A program made the position numbers and the translations under genes. A stretch of 64,000 bases of DNA from Burkholderiaceae bacterium 26. GTDB taxonomy: Bacteria > Pseudomonadota > Gammaproteobacteria > Burkholderiales > Burkholderiaceae. The notes beneath the pieces are model-generated. The model was not told where the DNA came from, ran no database searches, and was given only the letters and a program-made list of their open reading frames with translations. This document shows, in pieces, positions 15,893-23,755 of the stretch (positions within the stretch are counted from its first letter, which is position 1; each line of letters opens with the position of its first letter). The DNA lies in the NCBI GenBank assembly GCA_000955795.1, contig JYOB01000016.1, positions 335,908 to 399,907 on the forward strand. Direction: 5' to 3'.

Positions 15893-17065
15893 ATGCGCAT
15901 TGCCTATGTGACCGAAACCTGGCCGCCGGAACTTAACGGCGTATCGCTTACTGCCGCGCGCACCGTGGCATTTTTGCAGGCGCGCGGGCATGACGTGATG
16001 GTCGTGCGCCCGCGCCAGCGTGCCATCGATGCCGGCCAGCCTGCGTTGGCGGACGACGCGCTCCGCGTTCCTGGCGTGCCGATTCCGCTGTATCCGGATT
16101 TGCGTATGGGTCTGCCCGCGCGCAGGCGGTTGCTTCGTGCGTGGGGCGCCTACCGACCCGATCTTGTGCATGTCGCCACGGAAGGACCGCTCGGCTGGTC
16201 GGCCATTCGGGCTGCGCGGCACCTTGGTGTGCCCGTGACTTCGGATTTCAGAACGCGCTTTGACGAGTACGGCCGCCACTACGCGTGGGAAGGTGCCGTA
16301 ACGCTGGTGCGCGCCTATCTGCGCTCGTTTCACAATCGCGCCGATCGCACCTTCGTTCCCACGCGCGAACTGCAGCGGCAGTTAAGCGACCTCGATTTCG
16401 AGCGCCTGACGGTCAGTACGCGCGGCGTGGACGCACACAGGTTCACGCCGCAAGCCCGCAGTCACGCATTGCGTGCGCAATGGGGGGCTGACGCCGACAC
16501 GCCGGTCGTGCTCGCGGTGGGGCGTCTTGCGTTGGAAAAGAACCTGGGTGTCGCGCTGGATGCGTTTGATGCCGTGCGCGAGCGGGTGCCCGAGGCACGC
16601 CTCGTCATAGTGGGCGATGGTCCACAACGCAACGCACTGCGCCGTCGTTGCCCCGGTGCCATCTTTGCAGGCACGCAGCACGGCGAGGCGTTGGCCGCGC
16701 ACTATGCATCGGCAGACGTGTTTCTCTTTCCAAGCGTGACCGAGACCTTCGGCAACGTGGTGGTCGAGGCGATGGCCAGTGGCTTGCCCGTGGTGGCGTT
16801 CGATACCGCTGCGGCCGGCATGCACGTGCGGAGCCACGAGAACGGTTGGCTCGCGCCCGTCGGCGATGCCGCGTTGTTCACGCAGGCTGCCGTCACACTT
16901 GCCACCGATGCCGGCTTGCGGCAGCGCCTGGGGCAAGCGGCGCGGTTGACAGCGCAGGCGCTGGATTGGCCGCGCGTGCTCGAACGTTTTGAAGCCGCGC
17001 TCATCGCCGTGCACGACGCTGCCACCAACGGGGAGGCCTACCATGGCGACCCACGCCTGGCCTGA
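15893..17065 (+). CDS. GT4-family glycosyltransferase
   Basis: A 390-residue retaining glycosyltransferase with two Rossmann-like domains. The N-terminus MRIAYVTETWPPELNGV with a Gly-containing loop is typical of the branch that glycosylates lipids such as diacylglycerol or inositol lipids. The donor-binding half has AVGRLALEKN and the E-x7-E element SVTETFGNVVVEAMASG. I use the ATG at 15893 with AAAGG upstream; ATG 15869 is an alternative that would overlap the previous gene. It overlaps the PAP2 gene by 23 bases. A lipid glycosylation or dephosphorylation pathway is plausible from this pairing. Confidence 0.85.
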   Translation: MRIAYVTETWPPELNGVSLTAARTVAFLQARGHDVMVVRPRQRAIDAGQPALADDALRVPGVPIPLYPDLRMGLPARRRLLRAWGAYRPDLVHVATEGPLGWSAIRAARHLGVPVTSDFRTRFDEYGRHYAWEGAVTLVRAYLRSFHNRADRTFVPTRELQRQLSDLDFERLTVSTRGVDAHRFTPQARSHALRAQWGADADTPVVLAVGRLALEKNLGVALDAFDAVRERVPEARLVIVGDGPQRNALRRRCPGAIFAGTQHGEALAAHYASADVFLFPSVTETFGNVVVEAMASGLPVVAFDTAAAGMHVRSHENGWLAPVGDAALFTQAAVTLATDAGLRQRLGQAARLTAQALDWPRVLERFEAALIAVHDAATNGEAYHGDPRLA

Positions 17066-17579
17066 CTGGAAGCGCTGGCGCGAGCGCGATCGGCAGCTCG
17101 CCGTGGCGCTCAATCACGTGGCCGGCGATGCGTCGGCCATGCGCTTCTATCGTGGTGTCAGTCGCCTTGGCGACGGCATGCTTTGGTATGCGTTGATGGC
17201 GGCGTTGCCCGTGGTAGGCGGTGACACCGGCTGGGAATGCGCCAAGCAGATGGGGCTCACGGGGCTGCTCTCGCTGGTCATCTACATCCTGCTCAAGCGC
17301 GGCGTGTGCCGGCCCCGGCCTTACCTCTCTTGTGAAGAGATCCACCTGTGCGGGCGCGTGCTCGATCAGTTCAGCTTTCCATCGGGCCATACGCTGCATG
17401 CGGTGTCGTTCAGCATTGTGATGGCGGCGTATTACCCGCGCATGGCGCTGGCGCTCGTGCCGTTTACGCTCATGGTGGCCGTCTCTCGCGTCGTGCTCGG
17501 CCTGCACTATCCGAGCGACGTGCTTGCGGGTGCCGGGCTCGGGATGCTGATCGGCGGATTGTCGGTGTGGTTGTTCTAG
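17043..17579 (+). CDS. PAP2-family membrane phosphatase
   Basis: A 178-residue integral membrane lipid phosphatase. All three signature motifs are present: KRGVCRPRP (motif 1), FPSGHT (motif 2) and SRVVLGLHYPSD (motif 3), with the catalytic His in motif 3 and the acid/base His in motif 2. It has about five membrane helices. Such enzymes dephosphorylate phosphatidic acid, undecaprenyl-PP or similar lipids on the periplasmic side. GGGGAGG precedes the ATG by 6 nt. Overlap with the glycosyltransferase gene indicates coupled translation. Confidence 0.9.
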   Translation: MATHAWPDWKRWRERDRQLAVALNHVAGDASAMRFYRGVSRLGDGMLWYALMAALPVVGGDTGWECAKQMGLTGLLSLVIYILLKRGVCRPRPYLSCEEIHLCGRVLDQFSFPSGHTLHAVSFSIVMAAYYPRMALALVPFTLMVAVSRVVLGLHYPSDVLAGAGLGMLIGGLSVWLF

Positions 17580-17589
17580 CGCTTGCGGT

Positions 17590-18384
17590 TTAGTACGACG
17601 TTTGCGCGTGCCCGGCGACGGTGGTTTCCGGGCCGCCCATCCAGGCTTGGGCCAGCACCTGCGCAAAGCCGTTCTTGGTAACGGGCGTGCGCGTCTCCAG
17701 GCATGCAGCGAGCAATTCCTGCCAATGGCGAATGACGTCGGGATGCGCCGCGTCGGCCGGATGCAGGCCCAGACGCACCAGTGGCGCCTCCGCGTGTCGC
17801 TGCGCCAGCCAGCGCAGGTAGTACCGCGACACCAGCCGGCGCGCTGGCGAGCGCACGCTGTACGTCAGGCATGGCGCCTTGAGCGGGCGCCGCGGGTGCA
17901 GCAAGTAGAAGCGTTGCAGCGTGGTCGTATAGCGCAGGGGCAGGCCGTCGAGCGCCTCCCAGGTTGGCCGGTTCATCAGCCACGCCGGGGCGACAAAGCC
18001 ATGCAGCGGCCAGCCGTTGGCGGCAAACCAGGCAGCTCCAGCTTCAATGCGCGCGCGCGCCGCCGCCAGCGGAATGGCAGAGAATTCGCCTTCGCCCGCG
18101 GTATAGCGGGTGCGGATCAGTTGGTCGATCACGCCGCCGGGGGGCTGGTCGTCCAGGTGCGCATAGCCGTGCAGGACAAGCTCATCGCCCTCGGCCAGGC
18201 ATTCGCTCATGACGCGGCAGAAACGCTCACTGCTGCGTGCGGTCGGGCCGCGATAGAAGTTCGGAATGACCAGCAGCGACTTGGGTACGCGCGCCACCTC
18301 ATCCAACGCAGAAAGCAACACCTTGCACGCAGGCCATGTGGCGGGCGTGACATCGTGCATGGCAAGAATGAGATGGCGCGACAT
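17590..18384 (-). CDS. DUF2334-type polysaccharide deacetylase family protein
   Basis: A 264-residue protein with the NodB-like fold. Visible elements: LAMHDVTP near the N-terminus (catalytic/metal Asp), LVLHGYAHLDD (metal-binding His pair), FVAPAWLMN and LGLHPADAAH (late catalytic His). This is the DUF2334 branch, which removes N-acetyl groups from sugars or glycolipids; no signal peptide is seen, so it probably acts in the cytoplasm. It lies 22 bases after the glycosyltransferase at 18406-19620 and may share its transcript, starting from rpoN. The substrate is unknown. Confidence 0.82.
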   Translation of the reverse strand: MSRHLILAMHDVTPATWPACKVLLSALDEVARVPKSLLVIPNFYRGPTARSSERFCRVMSECLAEGDELVLHGYAHLDDQPPGGVIDQLIRTRYTAGEGEFSAIPLAAARARIEAGAAWFAANGWPLHGFVAPAWLMNRPTWEALDGLPLRYTTTLQRFYLLHPRRPLKAPCLTYSVRSPARRLVSRYYLRWLAQRHAEAPLVRLGLHPADAAHPDVIRHWQELLAACLETRTPVTKNGFAQVLAQAWMGGPETTVAGHAQTSY

Positions 18385-18405
18385 GATGAACAGGATCGAT
18401 CAGGG

Positions 18406-19620
18406 CTACCGGCCGCGCGATGCACGCACGCGCTCGCGAGCCGGTTGTGGAAGTGTCTCCGCAGCGGCGCTGGTTTGCCGGCCGAGCAGCGCGCGGTAGC
18501 GTTGCAGAAGTTGCGGCAGGATGGCCTGCCAGTCGTACTGCATGGCATGCCGGCGCGCCGCGTGCGCCAGTGCGACCGGATCGCGCTGGCGCAGCGCCTG
18601 CAGTGCCTGCGCGAAATCGTCAGCGCGGCAACGCGGCACCGCATAGCCGACACGCTCGTTCACCAGTTCGCTCAAGCCGCCGGCCGCGCAGGTGACGACC
18701 GGCACGCCGCTGGCCATCGCTTCCAATGCGACGAGGCCGAATGTTTCCTGGTCGCCCGCGTGCACAAACGCGTCGGCACTCGCCATGGCCGCAGCTAGGT
18801 GCTGCGTGTCGCCTTCATAAGCGAGCGCGCGCACATGCTTGCCGCGTGGGGGTGTGGGACCCGAACCAATGGTGACGAGCACGCTGCCGTCGTCGAGCTT
18901 GTCCACCGCGTCGCACAGCACGTGCAGATTCTTCTCGGGTGCGTAGCGGCCGACGTAAAGCAGCACACGTGCATCGCGCGGCAGGTCGAGCTGTTCGCGC
19001 CAGCGCAGCGAGCGCCGCGCGGGGTGGAACAGGCGCGTGTCCACGCCCAACGGCTGCAGTTCAATGCGTTGCACGCCAAGGTCAGCCACTTTCTGCGCGA
19101 TGTAGCGGCTGGGCACGAACACTGTATCGAAGTGCGGATATAGCTTGCGGGCGTACGCGGCAGCGGCCAGCTCGGCAGGCGGGCCGCCCAGGCGGCGGAA
19201 GAACGCGGGCAGATCGGAGTGATAGAACGCCGCCACCGGCACCTGCAGTTGCGCGCCGGCATGCACCGCCGCCCACGACAGCCGGTACGGGTCACCCGCT
19301 TCAATCAGATCGGGCGACAGCGCACACAGTGCCCGCATGGCTGGCCCGGTCCGCAAGGGAATGCGATAACCATGCGACAGCGGCAGCGGCACGCCCGGCA
19401 CCACGGCGATCTCATTGGTAGCGTCGTCCGCCGTGCCGGGCACGACCAACGTGTGCCGCCATTGCGTGGAGCGCAGGAAGTCGTGCTTGGCGCGCAGGTA
19501 GCGTTTGACCCCACCGCTTTCCGCCGCCCAGAACATCGTCACGTCGGCCAGATGGAATGACGCGTTCGTCGCATCGTCGATGCGGCGTGGCGGGTAATGA
19601 TCGGTGGGCAGCTTGCGCAC
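18406..19620 (-). CDS. GT4-family glycosyltransferase
   Basis: A 404-residue glycosyltransferase of the GT-B fold. The acceptor half starts ADVTMFWAAESGGVKRYL; the donor half has YVGRYAPEKNL and DQETFGLVALEAMASG, the E-x7-E element. I chose a GTG start at 19620 because AGGAG lies 5 nt upstream; it begins 25 bases after the rpoN stop. It is followed by a DUF2334 deacetylase, giving rpoN-glycosyltransferase-deacetylase in one direction. GlcNAc transfer followed by deacetylation is the usual logic of such pairs, as an inference. It differs from the plus-strand GT4 gene at 15893. Confidence 0.86.
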   Translation of the reverse strand: MRKLPTDHYPPRRIDDATNASFHLADVTMFWAAESGGVKRYLRAKHDFLRSTQWRHTLVVPGTADDATNEIAVVPGVPLPLSHGYRIPLRTGPAMRALCALSPDLIEAGDPYRLSWAAVHAGAQLQVPVAAFYHSDLPAFFRRLGGPPAELAAAAYARKLYPHFDTVFVPSRYIAQKVADLGVQRIELQPLGVDTRLFHPARRSLRWREQLDLPRDARVLLYVGRYAPEKNLHVLCDAVDKLDDGSVLVTIGSGPTPPRGKHVRALAYEGDTQHLAAAMASADAFVHAGDQETFGLVALEAMASGVPVVTCAAGGLSELVNERVGYAVPRCRADDFAQALQALRQRDPVALAHAARRHAMQYDWQAILPQLLQRYRALLGRQTSAAAETLPQPARERVRASRGR

Positions 19621-19645
19621 GGGGCTCCTGTCGGTGGCGGGCGCG

Positions 19646-21148
19646 TCAGACTTGGCGCCGCATTTCCGCCGGCGCAATGCGCATCAGCCCGCGATATTTG
19701 GCCACTGTGCGGCGCGCAACGATCACGCCCTGCTCGGCCAGCATCTTGGCGAGCGACACATCGGAGAGCGGCGCATCCGAATCTTCGGCTTCGATCATCT
19801 CCTTGAGCAACGCCCGCACCGAGGCCGCCGAGCATGCGCCGCCGGTGTCGGTTGCCAGTTGGCGCGAGAAGAAGTACTTGAACTCGAAGATGCCGCGCGG
19901 TGTGGCCATGTACTTGTTGCCCGTGGCGCGCGAGATGGTCGATTCGTGCAGGCCCAGCTCTTCGGCCACGTCACGCAGCACCAGCGGCTTCATGGCCACC
20001 TCGCCGTATTCCAGGAAGTGCTTCTGGTGCGCGACGATCGCCTCGGCCACGCGCTGGATGGTGGCGAAGCGCTGCTGCGCGTTGCGGATCAGCCAGCGTG
20101 CTTCCTGCAGTTGGTGTGCCAGCGGCGTGCGATTGTGGCCGCGCGTCTGGGCAAACAACTCCGCGTAGACCTTGTTGACGCGCGCGCACGGCGCCACCGC
20201 CGGGTTCGTCAGGGCAATCCATTTGCCCTTGATCTTGGTGACGATCACATCCGGCACGATGTAGCCCGCATGGGCCTGCGAAAAGCGCAGCCCCGGGCGC
20301 GGGTCCAGCATGCGGATCAGTGCGCAGGCGTCGCGCAGCTCCTCTTCGGTACAGGCGAGCGCGCGACGCATCTGCGTGAGTTCGCGCTTGGCCAATCGGG
20401 GCAGGTGGCTGCGCACGATGTCTTGCGCGATCTCCTGGATGCGTTCTTCGGCCTCGGTGTCGGCGGGGCGCGCTTCGATCTGCAGGCGCAGGCACTCCGC
20501 CAGATCACGCGCCGCCACGCCCGGCGGGTCCAGGCTCTGTACGAGCGCCAGCGCAATCTGCATCTCCTTCTCGGTGGGCGGCGGCTCCACCGGCGCCAGC
20601 GGCATCAGCTCGGAGAGCAACTGACGCAGGTAACCGTCGTCGTCCAGCGCTTCAATCAGCGTCTGTGCGAGGAGGCAGTCGCGCTCTGACAGGCGATAGC
20701 TGCGCAACTCCTGATGCAGATGTTCGCGCAGGCTCGGCGTGGAGTGCACCCATTCGCCGATGTCGCTGTCTTCACCATCGCCATGGTGGGCGCCACCGTG
20801 GCTGTAATAGGTGCTGAAGTCGGTGGGGAAATCTTCCGATGCGGCCAGCGTCGGGTCGGTTTCGATGGCGCTCGTGGTGGTTTCCAGCGGAGCGTCGTCT
20901 GCAGGCGTGTGATCGGCTGCGGCGCCTTCCCGATCGACAGAAATGGCAATGTCGCCGGTGCGCGCGGCATCAGGCTGCGCACCTGCTTCTTGCTCGACTT
21001 CTTCGAGGAACGGATTGCTTGCGAGCGCTTCTTGCATTTCCTGCGCAAATTCGGTTGCAGACAACTGCAGCAGCTTGACGGATTGCTGCAGTCGCGGCGT
21101 TAGCGCGAGATGCTGCTTCGCACGCATTTCCAGAGCGGCCTTGACCAT
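19646..21148 (-). CDS. rpoN: RNA polymerase sigma-54 factor (probably second copy, RpoN2)
   Basis: Directs RNA polymerase to -24/-12 promoters and needs an AAA+ activator. The 500-residue protein has region I (residues 1-50, Q/L rich, RAKQHLALTPRLQQSVKLLQLS), an acidic linker (about 55-125), the core-binding domain and the C-terminal DNA-binding part with the RpoN box ARRTVAKYRG. AAAGGAGG precedes the ATG. Ralstonia-type genomes carry rpoN1 with ptsN genes on the main chromosome; here ptsN neighbours are absent and two activators are close by, so this is likely the accessory copy. A sigma-54-like promoter sits 61 bases upstream, suggesting self-activation. Confidence 0.93.
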   Translation of the reverse strand: MVKAALEMRAKQHLALTPRLQQSVKLLQLSATEFAQEMQEALASNPFLEEVEQEAGAQPDAARTGDIAISVDREGAAADHTPADDAPLETTTSAIETDPTLAASEDFPTDFSTYYSHGGAHHGDGEDSDIGEWVHSTPSLREHLHQELRSYRLSERDCLLAQTLIEALDDDGYLRQLLSELMPLAPVEPPPTEKEMQIALALVQSLDPPGVAARDLAECLRLQIEARPADTEAEERIQEIAQDIVRSHLPRLAKRELTQMRRALACTEEELRDACALIRMLDPRPGLRFSQAHAGYIVPDVIVTKIKGKWIALTNPAVAPCARVNKVYAELFAQTRGHNRTPLAHQLQEARWLIRNAQQRFATIQRVAEAIVAHQKHFLEYGEVAMKPLVLRDVAEELGLHESTISRATGNKYMATPRGIFEFKYFFSRQLATDTGGACSAASVRALLKEMIEAEDSDAPLSDVSLAKMLAEQGVIVARRTVAKYRGLMRIAPAEMRRQV

Positions 21149-21208
21149 TCGCCTTGCCTCCTTTGGTGAGTGGGCGTCGACATTTCCGTCGACCGGTCAC
21201 CGCATCGA

Positions 21209-21224
21209 TGCAAAGGGTATGCCA
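21209..21224 (-). promoter_or_regulatory. Candidate sigma-54 promoter of rpoN
   Basis: Read on the minus strand, TGGCATACCCTTTGCA matches TGGCACGNNNNTTGCW at 10 of 12 positions with exact GG-N10-GC spacing, 61 bases before the rpoN start. The same strand then carries the glycosyltransferase and deacetylase genes. Confidence 0.55.
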
Positions 21225-21377
21225 TGTCAACAAAGCCAGTCGCCACAAGGCTTTACGGGCGGCTGGCACGCCGTTTCTACATGGTCATGTCGTTTTTATA
21301 TGCCCATTGTTGCCGGCACATGACAGCGCCAGCGGCGGTTGCGGGCTGCGTGCGCGGGTGCAGATGGGTGGCACCGC

Positions 21378-21393
21378 AGGTACATGCGTTGCT
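21378..21393 (+). promoter_or_regulatory. Candidate sigma-54 promoter for the exported protein
   Basis: AGGTACATGCGTTGCT matches the -24/-12 consensus at 9 of 12 positions with correct spacing, 77 bases upstream of the start at 21470. The gap 21149-21469 contains this, the rpoN promoter candidate and a GTCGAC-N6-GTCGAC repeat, but no convincing gene. Confidence 0.42.
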
Positions 21394-21469
21394 GCGACGA
21401 AGGCGGGAGACGCGCCGCAGTGCGCTTCCATCGCCTTCTAATCGAGCATCACATCCCAGGAGAAACCAC

Positions 21470-21877
21470 ATGCGAACACGTTTCCTGACCGCTGCCCTCG
21501 CCAGCGCCATCTTCGGGCTTGGCATCGGCACGGCCGTCGCCCAGACGACGACCGCACCGGTCGACAACCAGGAATCCAGCAACCCCACCAAGGCGCCGGG
21601 CAAGCGCACCGACCCGCCGTCTTCGACTGCCGACCGCACGGCCAATACAGCGATGCCCGGCAGCGAGGCGGCCCCCGCCGCAGGGAGCGGCAACGACACC
21701 AGCAAGCCGATGCACAAGAAGTATCGCCATCACAAGAAATCGAAATCGAATTCGACCGTGCCGGGCGGTACCAACAGCGCGGGCGACATGTCGCACTCGG
21801 GCGTGCAGGCGGGGGGCAATGACGCCGCAACGACCACCGGGAATTCCTACCCCGGTAGCTCAAAGCCAGGCCAGTAA
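21470..21877 (+). CDS. Exported low-complexity protein
   Basis: A 135-residue protein with a clear Sec signal peptide (MRTRFLTAALASAIFGLGIG, cleavage near AVA|QTT). The mature part is rich in S, T, N, G, P and A, with a basic patch (HKKYRHHKKSKS), and has no recognisable domain. It should be periplasmic or secreted and mostly unfolded. AGGAG lies 10 nt before the ATG. It lies divergent from rpoN with a sigma-54-like promoter upstream. No function can be given; proteins of this type often accompany envelope-stress gene sets. Confidence 0.75.
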   Translation: MRTRFLTAALASAIFGLGIGTAVAQTTTAPVDNQESSNPTKAPGKRTDPPSSTADRTANTAMPGSEAAPAAGSGNDTSKPMHKKYRHHKKSKSNSTVPGGTNSAGDMSHSGVQAGGNDAATTTGNSYPGSSKPGQ

Positions 21878-21899
21878 CGTTGAAAGGGAAGGGCTCGCC

Positions 21900-22046
21900 A
21901 TGCCGATGACACTTACCACCGCCGTCCGCACGGGCCCGCGCGCCCGCGCGGAGACCGAACCCACTCCGCGCCGGCCGACGCCGGAACCGCAGGAGCGCCG
22001 CCGCCATGAGCATCCGGGCGAGCGCGCGCACGCGCATCCGCGCTAG
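21900..22046 (+). CDS. Possible small Pro/Arg-rich protein
   Basis: A 48-residue reading frame (MPMTLTTAVRTGPRARAETE...) starting 20 bases after the exported-protein gene, with GAAAGGGAAGGG upstream as a fair ribosome site. Composition is dominated by R, P, E, H and T. It may be a genuine small protein in the same transcript or chance coding in GC-rich DNA. Confidence 0.35.
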   Translation: MPMTLTTAVRTGPRARAETEPTPRRPTPEPQERRRHEHPGERAHAHPR

Positions 22047-22111
22047 AACGTCAGCGCGGATGCGGCGGGTGCGTCAGGGCCGGGGGGCGTTTGAGCTTGA
22101 AAAGCGCGCGG

Positions 22112-23215
22112 TCAAGCCGCCATGGCGGCGGCTGCGGTGCTTTGATAGAGGTCGAGGCGGTTGTACAGCGTCTTCAGGCTGACGCCGAGCGTCTTGGCGG
22201 CTTGGCGCTTGTCACCATGAAAATGCTCCAGCGTGGCCAGGATCATTGCGCGTTGCGCATCGGCCAGCGTCACGCCCACCGACAGGCTGAGCACACCTTC
22301 CTTGACGGTCGGGCGCGCAGGGCCGCGTGCGGGCGCCAACGGCGCGGCCAGTTCGACGGTTTTCTCGCCGAGGATGTATCCGCGCTGCACGGCATTGCGC
22401 AACTCGCGCACATTGCCGGGCCACGGCTGGCCCCGCAGTGCCGACAGGGCTTGGCGCGAGAACACCTTGTCGGTCTGGTGCGCGGCGTTGAACTGGGCAA
22501 GGAAGTGCAGGGCCAGCTCTTCGATATCGTCTTCGCGATCGCGCAGCGGCGGTACCTGCAGCGGCACCACGGCCAGGCGATACATCAGATCTTCGCGAAA
22601 GGCGCCTTCACTCACCGCTTCCAGCAGGTTGCGGTTGGTGGCCGCGATGATGCGTGCGCGCGTCTGGATGGGCTCAGTGCCGCCCACTCGCATGAATACG
22701 CCGGTCTCCAGTACGCGCAGCAGCTTGACCTGCATCTCGACCGGCATCTCGGTAATTTCATCGAGGAAGATCGTGCCGCCGCAGGCATGTTCGAAATAGC
22801 CGACATGACGCTGGGCCGCGCCAGTAAAGCTGCCCTTCTCGTGGCCGAACAGTTCCGACTCGATCAGGTTGGGCGAGATGGCGCCGCAGTTCACCGCGAT
22901 GAAGGCCTGATCTGCGCGCGGGCTCATGTCGTGCACCGTGCGTGCAATCAACTCCTTGCCCGTACCCGATTCACCCATGATGAGCACCGTGGCCAGCGTG
23001 CCTGACACCTTGCCGATCTGGTCGTACAGCGCACGCATCACGGGCGAGCGGCCGTAGAGGTGACCGAAATCCGGCTCGGCGATCGGTTGGGCAGGGGATG
23101 TTTCGGCGTCAGACGGCACGCTTTCGGTGTCGTCAAAGTCGGCCAGGGCGGGGGGATAGCGCAGGCGCCCGATGGTCACTGCGCGGTCGTCGGCGAAGGC
23201 TTCGCTCAAGGACAT
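22112..23215 (-). CDS. Sigma-54-dependent activator without receiver domain
   Basis: A 367-residue bacterial enhancer-binding protein. It has a short unrecognised N-terminus (1-50), an AAA+ domain (about 55-285, Walker A GESGTGKE, Walker B GGTIFLDE, sensor-type arginines in [14 protein letters not shown]) and a Fis-type helix-turn-helix at the end ([16 protein letters not shown]). The sigma-54 contact loop reads GSFTGA instead of the usual GAFTGA. With no receiver or ligand domain it may be constitutively active or controlled by a partner. GAGGGAG precedes the ATG. It lies head to head with a second, receiver-bearing activator whose central domain is very similar. Confidence 0.9.
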   Translation of the reverse strand: MSLSEAFADDRAVTIGRLRYPPALADFDDTESVPSDAETSPAQPIAEPDFGHLYGRSPVMRALYDQIGKVSGTLATVLIMGESGTGKELIARTVHDMSPRADQAFIAVNCGAISPNLIESELFGHEKGSFTGAAQRHVGYFEHACGGTIFLDEITEMPVEMQVKLLRVLETGVFMRVGGTEPIQTRARIIAATNRNLLEAVSEGAFREDLMYRLAVVPLQVPPLRDREDDIEELALHFLAQFNAAHQTDKVFSRQALSALRGQPWPGNVRELRNAVQRGYILGEKTVELAAPLAPARGPARPTVKEGVLSLSVGVTLADAQRAMILATLEHFHGDKRQAAKTLGVSLKTLYNRLDLYQSTAAAAMAA

Positions 23216-23656
23216 GGCTCCCTCGTGGTTGGTCGCGACGGGGACGTCCTGGCGAGCGGCTGCATCTTCAGCGATGCAGTCTTCGGAAGGCAGGGTACGT
23301 CGTCATCCCGTCACATTGTGTTGAAAAGTTGAGCCATTATCAGGGCCGCCCAAGTGCGTTGTATGTCGGGCATGCGCTGACGTTTCTTCCATCCTGTCGG
23401 CCAAACGCTGACAAGAAACGGGCCTGAGACGCAGATGCCGCGCGGGTTTCACATTTGTCATGCGGCGTAAGGTGTCCATTTCGGCCCGCAGGTGGCGAAG
23501 CGCGGACCTTCTCAACTATGCTGACTCCTGCGTAGTACCAGTGCCCACCCTGGAGTGATGTATTCGATCCATTTCTTGCATGCGTGCGTGTAAAAATTAC
23601 CGACACCCGCGTTGACGACGCGGGCTGAGGCGCGTGATGGCGGAGGTTGTATTGGA
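23216..23656. other. Divergent intergenic region between two sigma-54 activators
   Basis: The 540-base gap (23216-23755) contains no convincing gene. It has a run of moderately AT-rich segments, the sigma-54-like site at 23657, and should hold the upstream binding sites of one or both activators. I could not recognise an obvious dyad by eye. Confidence 0.4.
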
Positions 23657-23672
23657 TGGAATACTTTTTGCA
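23657..23672 (+). promoter_or_regulatory. Candidate sigma-54 promoter of the response regulator
   Basis: TGGAATACTTTTTGCA has exact GG-N10-GC spacing (23658-23659, 23670-23671), a T-rich spacer and a perfect TTGCA -12 box; 9 of 12 positions match. It lies 84 bases upstream of the start. Confidence 0.5.
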
Positions 23673-23755
23673 CCTGCCGCCGGTCCTCTAGTCGAGCGGG
23701 CCGTTGTGCCCTGCATGACCGCCGGCACATAACCGGCTCCTCCAACCAAATCGAG

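Noticed and set aside
21263-21279. TGGCACGCCGTTTCTA as a sigma-54 promoter
   Set aside because: The -24 box is perfect but the essential GC of the -12 box is missing at the right spacing; the site at 21378 fits better.
21170-21469. Upstream extension of the exported protein (MSTKPVATRLYG...)
   Set aside because: Would bury a perfect signal peptide and ribosome site inside the protein and cover the rpoN promoter region; the ATG at 21470 is far better.
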